Assembly (NCBI GenBank): GCA_964019165.1
Contig: OZ025276.1
Span: 12,511,028-12,575,027, forward strand
From: Mastigias papua
Lineage: Eukaryota > Cnidaria > Scyphozoa > Rhizostomeae > Mastigiidae
Length of the DNA: 64,000 bases
Direction of reading: 5' to 3'
Made by a program: the position numbers and the translations under genes. This document shows positions 12,441 through 45,156 of this stretch, piece after piece (within the stretch, counting starts at the first letter, position 1; the number at the start of each line of letters is the position of its first letter). The notes under the pieces are model-generated. The model saw nothing but the letters and a program-made list of their open reading frames with translations. It had not been told where the DNA came from and did not search any database.

Positions 12441-13449
12441 CGGTTTTATCTTCTCTTTCTTATGAACGTGTACTATCTTCAGTATTGTTTTGTAAATAGT
12501 AGGCGTTAATAAGTTTGCATATTAGCTATACTTTTATCCAAACCTACTATAAACTTTTTTTGAAACTTCTCATGAGTATATTCAAATCAATAATACAAAT
12601 ACAAATCTTTTTAATAGTAGGTAATTTGCATTTGGCAGACATGATTACACCTAGGGTCAACAAAGCCATAACAAAACGAAAAAGCAGTCAGCAATACAAG
12701 TCTATACATTGAGGTTACATCTAACTGTAATTCTTAGTACGTTGGAAGATCAGGGTTAGTCCAGGAATGGTTTCTCATGCAGAAAATATAGTAGGTGGAT
12801 CGAATGATGACGGCTGTAATTTTCTTTATATATGATTAGATAATAATAACAAAGATATATTGTTCTATTCATATCTTAAAATTCGTCGATTTAAGTTCGA
12901 GGCTAGAAATTTAGTTCTCTCTAAAGATTTCATGTGACTAGCGCACCATGAGTAACCACTACCTTGTCGGTTCTTCAACGCAGCACTCAACTAAACAAGA
13001 ACCTTGTGGACATTCCATGAATGCAGTTTGATTGTCCTCATTAGTTACCGGCAGAAGGACTGTTGAGTAGGGTTGCAGCAAAAGAGAGTTACCGACAGAT
13101 TTGACCAGGGTACCATAGCTACCAACAAGTCAATGTAGTTATGCTAACTTTTACAGACAAAAAGAAACAATTGCCCACAGCTGAAGCAAAAGTGGGTTAT
13201 GACAGACCCATACCCTTTACTTGTACACAGCCCTGGTTTTAGATTGTGACTAGATTAGCTATGAGGTGTCATTCTACTAAAGTATTGGAAGCTCGAGTAT
13301 TGGATGAATTCTTGATATGGAGCTCTCGCTTACCTCCATAGCATTTTCCATGAAAAATCTGCACAAGTAAAATTGCTTGCTTGCAATTCAATTTATGTGA
13401 ACAGCTGCATAGAGTAAATGATATCCCCAGTAATACTCAGTTTCGTTTA
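12441..13449. other. Unassigned intergenic DNA
   Basis: Nothing supportable beyond weak AT-rich frames. Confidence 0.4.
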
Positions 13450-13804
13450 TGAGTTTTTTTATAAAATGGCTTTTGCCCAATACTGAAACTTTCTCTTAAC
13501 TTCTTCACGAATTCAGCACCGAAACCTCTTTAAGAGTTTCGTAACAAGAATATTCCAGCTTGAGCAACACTGCAGTGTTGCGTAGACAGACAGACACAAA
13601 CAAAAGACTGAAAAACACAGATTTTCATAAGAGATTCGTGCTAATTAAAGAGATGATTAGCTTGAGTGAAAATCGGAATTGAAAGAGTGTATCAACTTAT
13701 CAACTTTCTTAGGCCTCAAATATCCAGTACTGAACTGTCCTAGCATTTCAAGCAGCCGAGTACTGGTTTCTTATAAACCACTTTCGTATAAAAAATCGTG
13801 CATG
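13450..13804 (-). mobile_element. TTATAAG-TIR family member
   Basis: About 355 bp. The right end read on the minus strand is GCACGATTTTTTATACG followed by GGTTTATAAG, and the left end on the plus strand is GAGTTTTTTTATAAAATGG, so the ends are inverted repeats. Internal landmarks are GTACTGGATATTTGAGG, AAAGTTGATAAGTTGATA and a CAGACAGACAGACAC stretch beside CAACACTGCAGTGTTG. The copies at 39105-39453 and 55668-55977 share the same order in the opposite orientation. Confidence 0.7.
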
Positions 13805-15358
13805 TGGATCAACTACTTAAGCAAGTGAAAGCTAAATCTTACTTATAAACAAACATCAACATCTGTATCTGCCATGTTACCTTCAACAAAGAAAACTCTA
13901 ACAGGCAGTGCCTAACTTAACATGATTTTCCAACATCACAATTACCGTGAAAATGGAGAGTGGGGAGTCAGCAGGTTTACCCCGGGTTACCTACCCAAGG
14001 AAAGATTTTTGCAAACCACGCCCTTCAATTTGCAGTAATAAGATACCACGCCTAGTTATAATATTCATACGAAGCAAAATACGTTACTAAAAACTGTACA
14101 TTTCCCTTATCTATTTTGATTGATTAAGTTTCCATTGCTCTGTTTGTATGGAGGCTTCTTGACAGGATATCACCATGGTAATGGGCAGCAAATGAGATAA
14201 GCACCTAAGTAAGGTAATGAAGAATTATAAGTAACTAAGCCGAAAAGGATTCTTGTGAACAAGAAACTTATCAATGCAGTTGCAGAATTTGGGTATGTAT
14301 TCAATTTCACCTCACTAATTTTTTTTCCAAAGCCATTGCTTCAATTTCCAAGGTCACTATTAGTGGCCAAGACAACTCTAAATTAGGCAGTGTTGACAGG
14401 GTAACTTTAGCAGACGGTAATTCAGCACCAATCATAGGGTTAAGAACGCGTTATCGTTAATGAGTCAAATTAAATCAATTACCTGCAACATTACTTTTCA
14501 AGGACTCTTTCGAGAATTGTTAGCAGCTCGATAATTCATGAACTAACTGGCATTTCATTGCCCCCTGGTATTAAGAAGACATTACTTCAACATTCAAAAA
14601 CACAATTGAAGTAAAATGCCAATACCTGTTGCAAGATAATCACAAGTAATTAACGTCATTTGGTGCAGGTGTCTGCAAAGTGTAGCTTCGATTTCGCCTG
14701 CTTTTGGCGTGCAGCGAGAGTTTTGTGCTGACTGTTTGTCTTGAATTTCACAAGCTGCATCTCTTAAATAATTTGCCAACAATTTGTATTTGCTGGTTCA
14801 TTTTACTTCCTGAAGACTATATGAAGTTTCAAAGTTCATTACTAATAAACGGTAGTGGATGGGTCACCATGAACGTGGAAACAACACCCGACGTAGGGCT
14901 GACAAGGAATACATCCCTTGCCCCTTTTGTAAATGGTTCAAGATCTTTGCAAACATGGTTTACTGCCAGTGATCTGTCTATTTACAAACGTTCCTAATTT
15001 CGGTCGTCTATTTAGCAACTCAATCCACCCACTCCAATAGCAGCATACCTGTTTACATTTCGCAAATTTTGACTTGCGTTGTTGGTAGGCATGACGTAAG
15101 AAGTGACAAAGGGCTTCCTTTCGGGGGAGAATGGTTTATTGAGGACCGCTTGGGATGAAGTTAATGATGCAGAATAAAAAGACTCTAATTATTACAAATT
15201 CAATGGACATAGAATAAACAATTGACACTGCGGAATATGACATCTCAACTTTTGAATTGAGAACTCAGTTAACAATAACTATCGTGACATTGCATGGTTG
15301 CTGGTCAAAGTAGGACTCATTTCGACCGAAACAGCCATCGTATGGAAGCAAAGCAAGG
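13805..15358. other. Region upstream of the TRPA-like gene
   Basis: No exon was recognised. The promoter of the TRPA-like gene presumably lies in the last few hundred bases, but no TATA box or other element could be assigned. Confidence 0.35.
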
Positions 15359-26731
<11,373 letters not shown>

Positions 26732-27507
26732 AAAGTACAGCATTCAAGCATTATAGACACACTTGGATACATATATAGTGTATTTTTTAACATTCAACAT
26801 TTGAGCTCGAATTTTGCGATTGTCTAAGTAACTTTGGCTATGCGTGTTTATTCTGTTCTATGGAAACGATTCATAAAATTTTGTCCCTAAAACTGTAACT
26901 ATGGACTGAAACTAGCAAATTGAAAAAAGTAGAGCCAGCTTTTGACTTAAAAGGAGCAGCTATATAGGACAAGTACTATTGTTGTTTTTGATGCAAGTAG
27001 TGTTTGAACGTGTGAAAAGTCAGATGCAGCAGATGGCTGTGATGAGCTAGTGAGGTAGAACATATTGCTATGGAACAAGAAAGTAACCAGAGCAAGAACC
27101 AAATCTAAAGACTTTTCTTTATGTGTATTTATTATGAATATATTCTTTCTTTCTTTGTTTTATATTTATTTATGTGCATGTGACTGGTAGTATAGGGTTG
27201 TAAACTGTGTTACTGTTATTGGCATGTTTACGTAATCTTGTTTTCGTTGCTACGCTTTTTGTTCGCAAACACTGCGCTCTCAAGAGGTAACATTCTTTCG
27301 GATTTCTTACCATCACATCGTACCAATGGGCCTATGGGATTTATTTTGACTAATCAAAGCTCTCACCGTTGCTTGGAGCACAATTTCATGCTAGCTGATC
27401 CCATGTGCATAGAAATAAAAGCCCCAGATTGCCTCCATACGCCTAAGTCTTACACAGCTTCGACTTTCTGATTTGTGTCGTTTATCAGTTAGCTAGCTTG
27501 TACCGAA
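26732..27507. other. Intergenic, TRPA-like to RIOX1-like
   Basis: It contains the 3' UTR of the TRPA-like gene and the promoter of the next gene. An AATAAA hexamer at 27414 is the first clear poly(A) signal seen, but it is distant (about 680 bp), so the real end is uncertain. Confidence 0.4.
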
Positions 27508-35324
<7,817 letters not shown>

Positions 35325-35352
35325 GCTTTGAAAAGTTGAGAAATTAATGAAA

Positions 35353-35358
35353 AATAAA
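35353..35358 (+). terminator. Poly(A) signal of the RIOX1-like gene
   Basis: AATAAA 29 bases after the TGA stop at 35324, with a second AATAAA at about 35368. Confidence 0.6.
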
Positions 35359-36248
35359 TTCATGAATAATAAATATGCCTTCGAAGAAGTGGCCATTTAG
35401 AGGCCACAAGCCAACTATGATCAAAGTTATTCTGCTGACGTATGTAATTGCTTGACATAAAAATTGCTTTAATAATTGCTATGTAAAAAATTGCTTCACT
35501 GCAAATATGGACTTTTTATTCTTCATTCCTGAGAAATAGGAAATCAGTCTTTTTTCAGAATTACCTGTTGTTCTTTCGGTAATTCAATGAAAAATACTCT
35601 GAAATCAGGGGAGAGGGAGCACTTAGTTTTTAGTGAGGGAAGCCTCTAGTATACAGGAAAAAGTGCAAGAATATAGAGGGTACGAAATAAGGTTCTTAAG
35701 TACATTTACTAGAAAAAATGGAAGGGCCACAACCTTTCAGCTCCCCCGACTCCACCCCCCCGCCCAATGAAAATGGCCTGTATAAGATTACGAAAACTGT
35801 ACTATTTTTTAAAATAGTTCCATAAACCCATTTAAAAATTCTTGTTACTATACACCCACCGTAAACCCTTGAATTATTCCCTCTGGGCGGTTTGTCTTTT
35901 TAAATTTCTTTTGCGAGGGCTTGTTCGAGGGGATGGAGTATTCGAAGGGAGTTATAAAAATTATTTGACACATGTTCATTGTCAAAACTCCTGTTAGGCA
36001 TCAGTCTATATCAAGTTAGTTCTTCATCATCCTATGTGGTGAGTAATTATTCGAGGGAATTCTAGCATGGGGGCATATCCGAGGGGAGCTACTTCAAAGA
36101 TTCACGTTCGTACCTTTCTATTTGAGGGTCTCTCTATCTCCATGGTCTTTCGAGAGCCGCTTCGGCATACAGGATGTCTCCCCGAAGGAGGATAATCGTT
36201 AGTTCCATTGGTTAGTGCACTATAGTGCATTACCACTGCACTGAAAAT
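35359..36248. other. Intergenic, RIOX1-like to PCNP
   Basis: It holds several TTCGAGGG-type boxes (about 35931, 35950, 36051 and 36079) and an ACCGTAAACCCTTGAATTA block at 35859. This may be another decayed cut-and-paste element, but no clean termini are visible. The PCNP promoter must lie at the right end, where no TATA box is seen. Confidence 0.4.
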
Positions 36249-39200
36249 ATGGCGTCAACTGAAGTTCCGCGTGATGTGTGTGAAAAAGGAAAAGCAAGCC
36301 CGAAATCAGATGATAAGAAAGGTGTTAAGATTCTGGAAGGTATTTCTGGTATTGGTTCCCCATAAGAAATGCAGCTGCTTGAATCTGTGGTCCCCCCGTC
36401 CTTAGGAAACACAGCACTGAACTGTCCTAGTCATTGTTTACCAAATAGTAATATAGGCCTACTTTTGTGTAGTTCTTTAAGCAAGGTGCAGCACTTGCAC
36501 CTGAGTTATTTCACCATCAAAGTGCTCGTATAGATATAAGGAGTCCTAGGAGGCTATATTTATACGAAATTTCGGGATTCTTACTCTTGTTATGAAAATC
36601 CAATTCTGTAGGCCTAGATGGATGTTTATGTGTCTTGTTTGACTTTGCTCAATTGTGTATTAGCAGCAGATTAGATTTCACCAAAGTCGTGGCTTTTCGT
36701 CTGTTAGAGATGAAACCGAAACTCGATTCTAGTTAGTTACTTTGGTTGTAGGAAACTCCAGCTTGAGGATGAACTTTCGTTCAACGCAATTGATTTTGAC
36801 CAGAATTGTTACATATAACGGTGACATTTCTTTGTCTTTAGAGATTCTTCATTTTACGACATTATAGTAGTTACACTAGTGACATTTCCAATATAAGATG
36901 TAAACTTAGGTACTTGAATGAAAAGTAGCTAGTATTCTGGCGACTGATTTGACAACTGAAATAGGTGAAAATAGTAACATTTAAGTGAAGCTCATTGATT
37001 TTAATTCTCTCCAGTTACTGTTGATGTTTAGGACAAAAACCCAAAATTGCTGGAATCAAGCTGAGTATTGGTCAGAAGAGAAAACCTGAGGAAAAGCAAA
37101 ATGATGGAAAAGATTCAAAAGATAAGATACCTAAAAATTCAGATGGTGTTACAGCTGGAGCCCCATTATCACTATCATTCTCATCTAAAAAGGTAGGATG
37201 CTGATTGTGATCTATGGGTCATAATGCTTTTGGTTTGGTTCTGATGATTTGTATGAATGGTTGCAGTATCCCATGTTACTTAATTGAAATTGTAGCTTAC
37301 ATTCAAATTTGTTTTATTTGCCAGGTGATGCATGAGTTGTGTTCAATGTTCAATATAGGAATGAATTTGTATCCCCCCTTCAGTAGACAAATAACACATC
37401 AGTATTTCCATATATTGAAGTCAGATTTTGGTCAGTTGATAATAAGATGATTGATATATCTCTAGCTATTTTCCAAAGATTTGTTGCTGTAGCACCTTTA
37501 ATTCCTTTTACAATATTCCAAATTTCAATTGTCCAATTAAATTTAATTGGTGAAACTAGGCATCACTTGTCAACTTGAGTACATGAGCATCTAGTTACTG
37601 ATAAAAACTTGAACTTTTTTGAGCATGTAAGGGCTCTGATCAATGTAGAAATGTTTGCAATGATAGTTAGTTCAGAATACTAGATTTAGCAACACCCATT
37701 TCCAACTTAAATGTAAAGAAGCTTTGCACATTTTGTTGGAAGTCTAATTTTAATAAGCAGGCTTAGCATTTTGAACTTTCTTTAAAAGGTTCTAACCCCT
37801 CTGCCTTCATAATGCTTTTTGATTCTTTTTGAATAAATTATCTTTTATATATTGTTATGATTTTACTAGCATTCTCTACTTAGTAACTGAAGATGGATTT
37901 TGTTAGTCTGAAACATGTATTGTACATTGAAAAATATAGTCATATTTCTTCACATTTTATCTAATTTTATTATATTGAGAAATTTTGGAAGAATTGTCCA
38001 ATTATTTCTAGTTAAAATTCCTTTTGAATACTGAAAGTAAGATTCTGATTAGTAACCAGTGAACAGAAAGAATTTTCAATATACAATATTAGTATATACT
38101 GAGTTGACTAAATGCTCATCTAATTTCTCCATTAGGTTGAAAAAGAAAAGCCTGATGCTGTGCTACATGTGAAGAAGGGTGCTGTTGCTAAAGCTTTTGG
38201 TGAAGATTCAGATGTATGCTACACTTGATAATGCTTCTTTTATTAAACTAAAAATGCAATTTATAATCTAGTAGCAATTGGCAAAAAATTTTCAAATAAA
38301 GCTGACAATCTTATTTTGTTTGAGAGTTAAAGAAGAGTTTACCTGTGATTTGTTTAGAAGGATTTGATAGTCTGCATGTTGTTTGTTACTTTCAGAACCA
38401 GCTTTAAGACAGATATAAATATCGTTATATCACAATGAGAATAAATTTAGATTATTCTTATGAAGAGTCAAGCTATAGTACTTCTTTCTACCTTTTTTTA
38501 GAGTGAAGAAGAGGAAATGCCTAAAGAGGCTAGGATGAGAATGCGAAATATGGGCAGGTGAAGTGCTTTGATTTGTTAATCTCCTCTGAAAGTTATTGTT
38601 TTTGTGTAAATTTTTTTTCTATAAGTTTTCACCCTACATCCAGATGACCAGAATAACATGTTCATGCAGTATTTATTTCAAGAGATAACCACTGAACTTC
38701 TAGCATTTCAAAGACCATTTCCAGAGGCTTGTGTCTGTCGACTATATTTAGGAGACTATAATCAATATCGAGTCCCTGTCATATCCAAATACAACAGAAG
38801 AAAAACACTAATGATACTAAAAGGTTTCATATTATAAATCAAAATTTGAACACATTTCTCAGTTGAAGTTATGAACAGATGTATTTACAGTGTCTTGAGT
38901 GTCCAACTCGAATTATATCCAACTTGAATTATATCCAACTTTTGGAATTTTTGCTCAGCTGCTAAGAGTTTTGGAGAATCATTTTTCTCTAGTATTGTAT
39001 TATAAGTGGCAAGCATTACCAAATAAAAGTATAAAATATGCTAGGAATTAGTGGAATTAATAGAGTCCTATATTCTTTAATTTTCTTTGTATTAGCTTAT
39101 ATTACTTGTTTTTCTATAAGAAAGTAGTTTGTAAAAAAGTAGTACTCAGTTGCTGAAAAAGTTAATAAAGTCCAGTACTGGATTTCTGAGACCAAAGAAA

Positions 39201-39778
39201 GTTGATAAGTTGATATGACTTGAAATTCCAATTTTCATCACCTCTCTTGTTTAATTTGGATGGATTTCATTTGAAAATTTATGTATTTCGGTGTCATGTT
39301 TGTGTAGTGCCTATCTGTCTGTGCAGCACTGCAGCATTACACAAACTTAGGTATTCTTGCAAAAATTATATTAAGAAATTTTTAGTACTGAAAAGGCTGA
39401 AAAAGTTTCAATACAAGTTTCAAAGCTTTCTTTTAAGATAAACAGTTGTAGTGCTGATGGGAGGAAATGGGACATTTATGTTAATTCCATAAATAAGTGC
39501 TGAGTTTATATTCAGGGACTTAGGTTCACTCTGAGTTTATGTCCAGTAGACATAGGATTCATTTTCAGGGTGGGGGGAATATTTAAGGGGATTATATTTG
39601 AAATTTTGTTTCCAAACAGAGCTTTTGATAAAGCTATTAACTATTTAGGGATACACCAACTTCTGCTGGACCAAATTCATACAACAAAGGAAAACTCGGC
39701 TTCATCAATCGCAATAAGATGTGGGACAAAGAAATGAAGCCAAGAATACATTTGGAGAAGCCCCCCAACTCAGATTAA
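36249..39778 (+). CDS. PCNP: PCNP-like nuclear protein, 5 exons
   Basis: The exons are 36249-36339, 37032-37192, 38136-38213, 38502-38557 and 39649-39778. All are GT-AG and phases join, giving 171 aa (the human protein is 178 aa). PCNP (PEST proteolytic signal-containing nuclear protein) is a small, mostly disordered nuclear protein linked to ubiquitination and cell-cycle or DNA-damage control; its exact activity is not settled. Conserved blocks seen are KIAGIKLSIGQKRK, then LSLSFSSKK, AVAKAFGEDSDSEEEEMP, ARMRMRNMGRDTPTSAGPNS and NKGKLGF near the C-terminus. The acidic, Ser/Pro-rich middle is PEST-like. The first exon supplies only MASTEVPRDVCEKGK and a short linker. No break or odd residue was found. 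Confidence 0.93.
39105..39453 (+). mobile_element. TTATAAG-TIR family member in PCNP intron 4
   Basis: Starts TTGTTTTTCTATAAGAAAG and ends CTTTCTTTTAAGATAAACAG. Inside are GTCCAGTACTGGATTTCTG, AAAGTTGATAAGTTGATA, CCTATCTGTCTGTGC and GCATTACACAAACTTAG, the same order as in the other copies. Confidence 0.7.
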
Positions 39779-39852
39779 TGGATGCACATACTTTTTGATG
39801 TCAAAAGTTTTGGAGAAATAGAAGAACAGGAATAGGATTTCTGCCGTATATA

Positions 39853-39858
39853 AATAAA
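39853..39858 (+). terminator. Poly(A) signal of PCNP
   Basis: AATAAA 75 bases after the TAA at 39778, followed by GT-rich sequence. Confidence 0.65.
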
Positions 39859-39859
39859 G

Positions 39860-42260
39860 TTGTGATCAACAGTTGCAGCAAATTGTTGGTTGCAACACAT
39901 ATGCTAAGCAATAGGCATGATATTCTTATTCAAGAGAATGGAATACCATCTGTGTTGGATATGGAGGCATCAGTTGCATTGTGTCATAGTGCCATAGTCA
40001 CAATATGTTGAGTCTAGGTGATGGTAGATGAATTATGTAAGTGAGGAGTTTAATCAAATGGTATTTCTTTTATGCTGTTGTAGTCATAGTGGTCAAATGA
40101 TTTGTCTTTCTTAGGTACTCCACATTACTTTCCTATTTCTAACTGTAGATTCCGGAGTTTATTAGTGCTTTTCTTCTCCCTCAAATTCCTCTCTCGTGCA
40201 CTAATTTATCATCTGGTATTGTGTTCAAGTCTGTTTGTTTTTAAATTCTAAGATTTAACGCGGAAAGGAATTAAATTAGGTCATTATGATAAGATAAAAC
40301 AATCTTGTAAATCTAGTGACAGCACTATTTTAGACAGCATCAATTTTAAGTTCTATAATAGGCTCTGATGTAAAGTTGCGAAGTGACAACTTAGGACATA
40401 TGAAATAGAACTTTTGCTGTATACTGTGATTTGCAGACCAGACTCTGGCCTTTGTGATTGTTATGAGTTAAGGCAGATAAAACAAGATATCTAAGAAATG
40501 TACTATAGGAACAGAGTGCACCCCCTAGGTTTAACAATAATAATGACTGCGAGAACCAAGGTGTCAACTAGATGGAAGCAGGATAACGGTCACTGACTTT
40601 GACAAGGTTGAATCTTCATCTACTTTTTTGGCTAACACTTAAATCCAACAACCTCTGTACCTAAAGGTAAGGACTAAAATTTTGTATAAAGTACTGAAGT
40701 AATGTCTTTATAGTTCCCAAACTGACTCAATTGTGTACATATTCTTTGTACTTTTAGATCTTTCAGTCGATGTCCTCTTATATTTAAGATTTCAACAAAA
40801 CACACTCACGGACCTCTTTCTATCTGACGTGTTTAACTGTTGTTTGTTTTTGTGTATACTTGAGGATTTAGTCTAAATGTGCTTGCATTTCAAATATACG
40901 AGTCTGAGAAACCACTACGTCCTTTGCTGAGTCAGAGACTATTCGAGAACATACTATGAGCAAAATGTATTGCTCGGTCGTACAGACCTTTTTATGGCCT
41001 GTCTAATATCTATCCCATTTTAGATGTTAAAATGCCCCGTTCGAACTCGATATCCCAAATTCGAAAAGCATCTGTCAGCAACCCTGAAAACCACATCGTC
41101 TTTACAGTGGGAAATATGCTATTACGGCAAACGCATTCTTTTAGATTTAAACTTGAGGTTTTTCAGAAATAGTAAATGATTCACTGTTTAAGCTTTATCA
41201 TTCCTGCACATTTCATTTTCATTTCATTTTTGATTATTTATACGGGGTAATACATTTTGTAGTGGAAGTAGATAACTGGTTTACAATATACCATGTCGAA
41301 AAGCTAATTGCATAATGTACATAATATAAGTAATTTGCGTACAGGAAAATAAATTAATATACGATCTACTTTCGTTTAAGAAAAAAGACTATACTTTCAC
41401 ACTCCCTTTGCTTTTTCAAAGATTGCTTCAAAAAGTTATTGAAATTAGCCGACGAAGGGGCACTTTTCATTTCTACATTTAGTTTATTCTATACAGTCAC
41501 ACCTCGGTATGAGAAACTACATTGTCCGTAAACGGTTGCAATACGCGGCATTCTTAACTTGAAACTATTCTCATGCTTATTTGCTGATCGGATGACCTGT
41601 GCCCATTAAGGTAGCCGGAGGAGCGAGTTGTTTGCTAGGAAGTTTTCCTTGGAATTTTGATGAGGCCTTGTTTGTTTTTGCATTTGTTGTTGAAATAAGC
41701 AGCTATGAAAGAGCACATACACATTTTTAATAGCGTTTATTATAGTATAACTCTGCAACTCATTACTTTGCAATTTGAGAATAGAACTTATTCCATGTAA
41801 TTATATAAAGACTGCTTGGAGCAAATGGAAAGTGTCATTCCCATTTAATTCAACATTTTTAATAAATTGTGTCTTAACTTTTTTAAGTTAGATGAACAAT
41901 CTATCTTTTTGTCATGTAAACTGTTCTGAACGTCTCTTTTCAGATATCAGTTGTAATCATGTCTCGGTATTATTGGATCTCCTATAAATGTTTAGAGAGA
42001 AGTCTTTTTTCAAATAAAGCAGCAATGTGGGGCCTACAGTTTTAATAATGTGAACTAGGAGTTAGTACACGGTATTACAACAGCTAAAGTTCAGTGTCTA
42101 GTCTACAGACTTAGAATTCCGCTATGATACGGCTTATCATCCCATTACGAATAATGTGTTGGCCGTATAGCTACTGAGGCTACATTCGACAACAATGCTG
42201 GTTTGACTGTTGCCGGGTAAAGAACAACCAGGCTTTTAAAGGCCTCCTGACTCTTTCATT
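39860..42260. other. Gene-free intergenic DNA
   Basis: No exon could be supported. 42165-42250 (GTTGCCGGGTAAAGAACAAC) weakly resembles 55150-55175, so a shared small repeat may end here. Confidence 0.4.
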
Positions 42261-42261
42261 T

Positions 42262-42400
42262 CATTTCATTTCATTTAATAATAATGAAAATAATAATAAT
42301 AATAATATAGAGAGGTAGCCCTTCAGCCGTAAATGATTTTCAAGGGGCCTCTCACTTACAAGCTCTTAAATTAGAAAATAAAATTTTATAAAAGTATCTT
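42262..42400 (-). mobile_element. LINE 3' terminus remnant
   Basis: On the minus strand GAGAGGCCCCTTGAAAATC...GGGCTACCTCTC forms a stem-loop like that of the 4185-6970 LINE, followed by (ATT)n and a (GAAAT)n tail at 42257-42276. No coding part was recognised. Confidence 0.7.
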
Positions 42401-43009
42401 TACAATTCTTAAAAATCACATAGAAAATATACGATAAAAAACGCCAAAGCTCAGCTAATACACTAATTACACTGGTTCACTCAGTTGCAAACCAATTGAC
42501 TAGCCATTGATATCTATACTAAATCCCCAACTTTCTCACCACGCGCTTACTTTTTCACTCTTTAGTTTTTGTTATTTGCGTACTAACTATCTTACTAGGT
42601 TCTTTACTTCCCATTCTTTCCTACGCGATACCTCCCTTACTTAATAAATGGGAATTTACACCCTTAATGGCTTACTGTCTCAGCTTCTAAGCAGCATGCC
42701 TGCTTTCTAGCCTACTTTTTCCTAACCCTCTCATTCATTTAGTTTCTTGCAAAATGCCTGTCCTACATTGAGTATTGCTGTAGTCTAGAGTTGTTTGTTT
42801 TCACAAAATCTAAGTACCAAATGCAATCTTCGTTAGCTTTGCTTAGCCTCCTCTCCAGTTTTTGTTTACTCAAGTGCTGTACAATGAGTTATATCGATCC
42901 GACAAAATGTATGTAGACAGAAAGTGCTCTAGTGCTTTACCCAAATCGTGATGCTGTCTTTTATCATTATCTGTTTTTCAAAAATATATTACAAAACTTT
43001 TGCTTCTAC

Positions 43010-43190
43010 TATACGTTAGACAGTATGGAATGAATGATATTCTGATGGGAGAAGCGTGAAAAATGGAATATCAAATGCGTATTAACTCATCAACTTTCTT
43101 AGTTCTCCTGAGCTTTCTTACTTAATTTATGCAGTCAAGTACGGCTTCCTTATCAGCCATTTTCTAATGAAGAAAAAATGTATACCCCTC
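43010..43190 (-). mobile_element. TTATAAG-TIR family fragment
   Basis: The AACTCATCAACTTTCTTAG block and the GTCAAGTACGGCTTCCTTAT block correspond to the right-hand half of the 13450-13804 element. The left part is lost. Confidence 0.5.
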
Positions 43191-43557
43191 ACAAACATGC
43201 AGCATTATAAATACAATCTTATTTTTATTTCTTAGTTTCTATACTTTTTCGGCCATACTGTTATGCTTTCAAAGTGATTGTTATGGACGGTTGTTCAAAG
43301 TTATTAATGAAATTAATTCATAGAGAATAGTACAACTGCAATTAGAGAGTTAACTCGGAGAAATTAGGAGAAATTCTTGCGACGACTTCAAAAGGAGGAC
43401 ACACCCTCATTCATTCCTCATCGTGCAAAATTGAGCATCGACCGGACGACGTCTGATATGTATGACCCCCATGTCATAGCTCGGGGAAGGGTTGTTCTGA
43501 ATTGTTGTGTCAGCGGTGCGCGATATCCTTTCAGTTACAGTATATTCTAACAAATTA

Positions 43558-43903
43558 CATGTTTTTTTTATAAGAAAAACACTTTTTCCTGAGGCTCAAT
43601 TTTCTTAACTTTTCACGAATTTGAGGCTGAGATTTTCTTAAGATTTTCTTAACTTCTGAAGGAAAAAACTGGCTGAGACAGGCTACTCTGTATTTGTTGG
43701 GCCACCATAAGTCTCGATCTTTGTACGAGAGTTTGCAAAAATGAGCCAATATCAATTTCTGGCATGTAAAGAAGATGAACTGTAATTTTCTTAGCATTTT
43801 CTTGAACTTGAGCCTTGTGATTTTCATAGGATTTTCTTAAGATTTTGGCCTTTTGAGCCTCATTTTCTTATAAACTTTTTTCTTTTAAAAAGAAAACGTG
43901 TAG
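43558..43903. mobile_element. TTATAAG-TIR family member, 346 bp
   Basis: Left end ACATGTTTTTTTTATAAG; right end on the reverse strand ACACGTTTTCTTTTTAAAAG and then GTTTATAAGAAAATGAGG, so the ends are inverted repeats, and GAGGCTCA / TGAGCCTC lie just inside both. The internal part has repeated TTTTCTTAA boxes. No transposase. Confidence 0.75.
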
Positions 43904-44600
43904 TCTAGTAAAGACACCCGATGCTACAAGGTGATGTCATTCATTGGACCAATGAAATAATATATGGATGGAGCACCCTATGAGACTCGGTGCATTCTAA
44001 AGAGTAAAACTGGCTTTAAACGTATGAATAAATATATGTTAATTTATTACAAGACTCAAGAACAACGAGTGGTATGTGTATATGCTTATCACTAACTTCA
44101 TTTCAAATCAGCTTCTTTTGTATATCTTCTTATCTGTTCTTCGTCTTATCAATGAGAAAAATCCATCCTCTCTGTATCAAATTATTTTGTCACAAAGGAA
44201 TCAGATAACTGACATTCTTGCATTCATATAACCGGATATTATTGTAGTACAAAGAGTGGGTCTCGAAGAATTAAGCAATTTATATTAAGAGTCATTATTT
44301 TGTTTTTCTCGATTATTCACAGCAGCAGAATCTACAAGTCGCATGATGTTTTAATTCAGCTCTCATCCAATCATAAGTTCCACCCAAGGGCAGAACTAAT
44401 ACAACTTATTTTTGTTAGTGTCACGGTTAGGAGCTTTCAGAGCCACGCAATTTTTAGTGCTACTACTAGATAGCGCCTTTTATAAAAGCAAGCGCCTGTT
44501 TTACAGCTAAAAAGCAACATTTTAAGACTTGCCAATGTTAAAGAGTAAGCTGTCAGTCTCCTCTATGCATTTCGTATAACAGAGGTGGTGGAACAGAGGT
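43904..44600. other. Unassigned intergenic DNA
   Basis: Nothing supportable seen. Confidence 0.4.
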
Positions 44601-44759
44601 CTTAAGCCCCAATTCCGCTTACACTCGCATTTCGCATAAGAACTTGTTCCCAGTCCACATCCGAACGTTCGCACATCGCAAAACTTGCGCATACGGACTG
44701 GGAATAATGAGTTCACATCCGAAATGCGAAGTGCGAATGTGAGTGGAAGTGGGCCTAAG
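44601..44759. mobile_element. Hairpin MITE, about 159 bp
   Basis: Nearly the whole element is one inverted repeat: CTTAAGCCC...TTCCGCTTACACTCGCATT on the left pairs with GAATGTGAGTGGAAGTGGGC on the right, and inner blocks TTCCCAGTCC / GGACTGGGAA pair too. TTAA at the left end and CTAA at the right would fit a TTAA-type (piggyBac-like) target site with one mutation, but this is not proven. Confidence 0.7.
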
Positions 44760-45156
44760 TCTCCCCCATCCCTTGGAATTTAGTAAATTATTCCATCTTG
44801 GTCATTCTCCCTTCTCCGTTACCAGTACCACACCTCTGCGATAAATGAGGATCGGTAAACCTAGACAAACAAGTCTTGCAAGCTCTTCAGCCATATATCT
44901 ACTATTCATATCATATCTTGTAATTCAAACTTCTTGTCTAACGTGGTTGTCAACTAAGAAGGAGCTACCCAACCTTTACTCTGAATCCTACCAATGTTGC
45001 TTCGAGATTGCTTGACGGATGCTGCTCCAATGGAACATTTATTTCATGGTATCGATGAAAAGGTCATATGGAAAGATTATTTACAGTTGCTCTTTAAATT
45101 TCTATATTTAACAGGAACTGAACCTAATCCAATGAACATACTTACCAAATGTCTAC

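Noticed and set aside
27238..27471. Extra exon upstream of the RIOX1-like gene
   Set aside because: The frame has no family resemblance, and the ATG at 27508 is followed directly by a basic nuclear tail that splices in phase.
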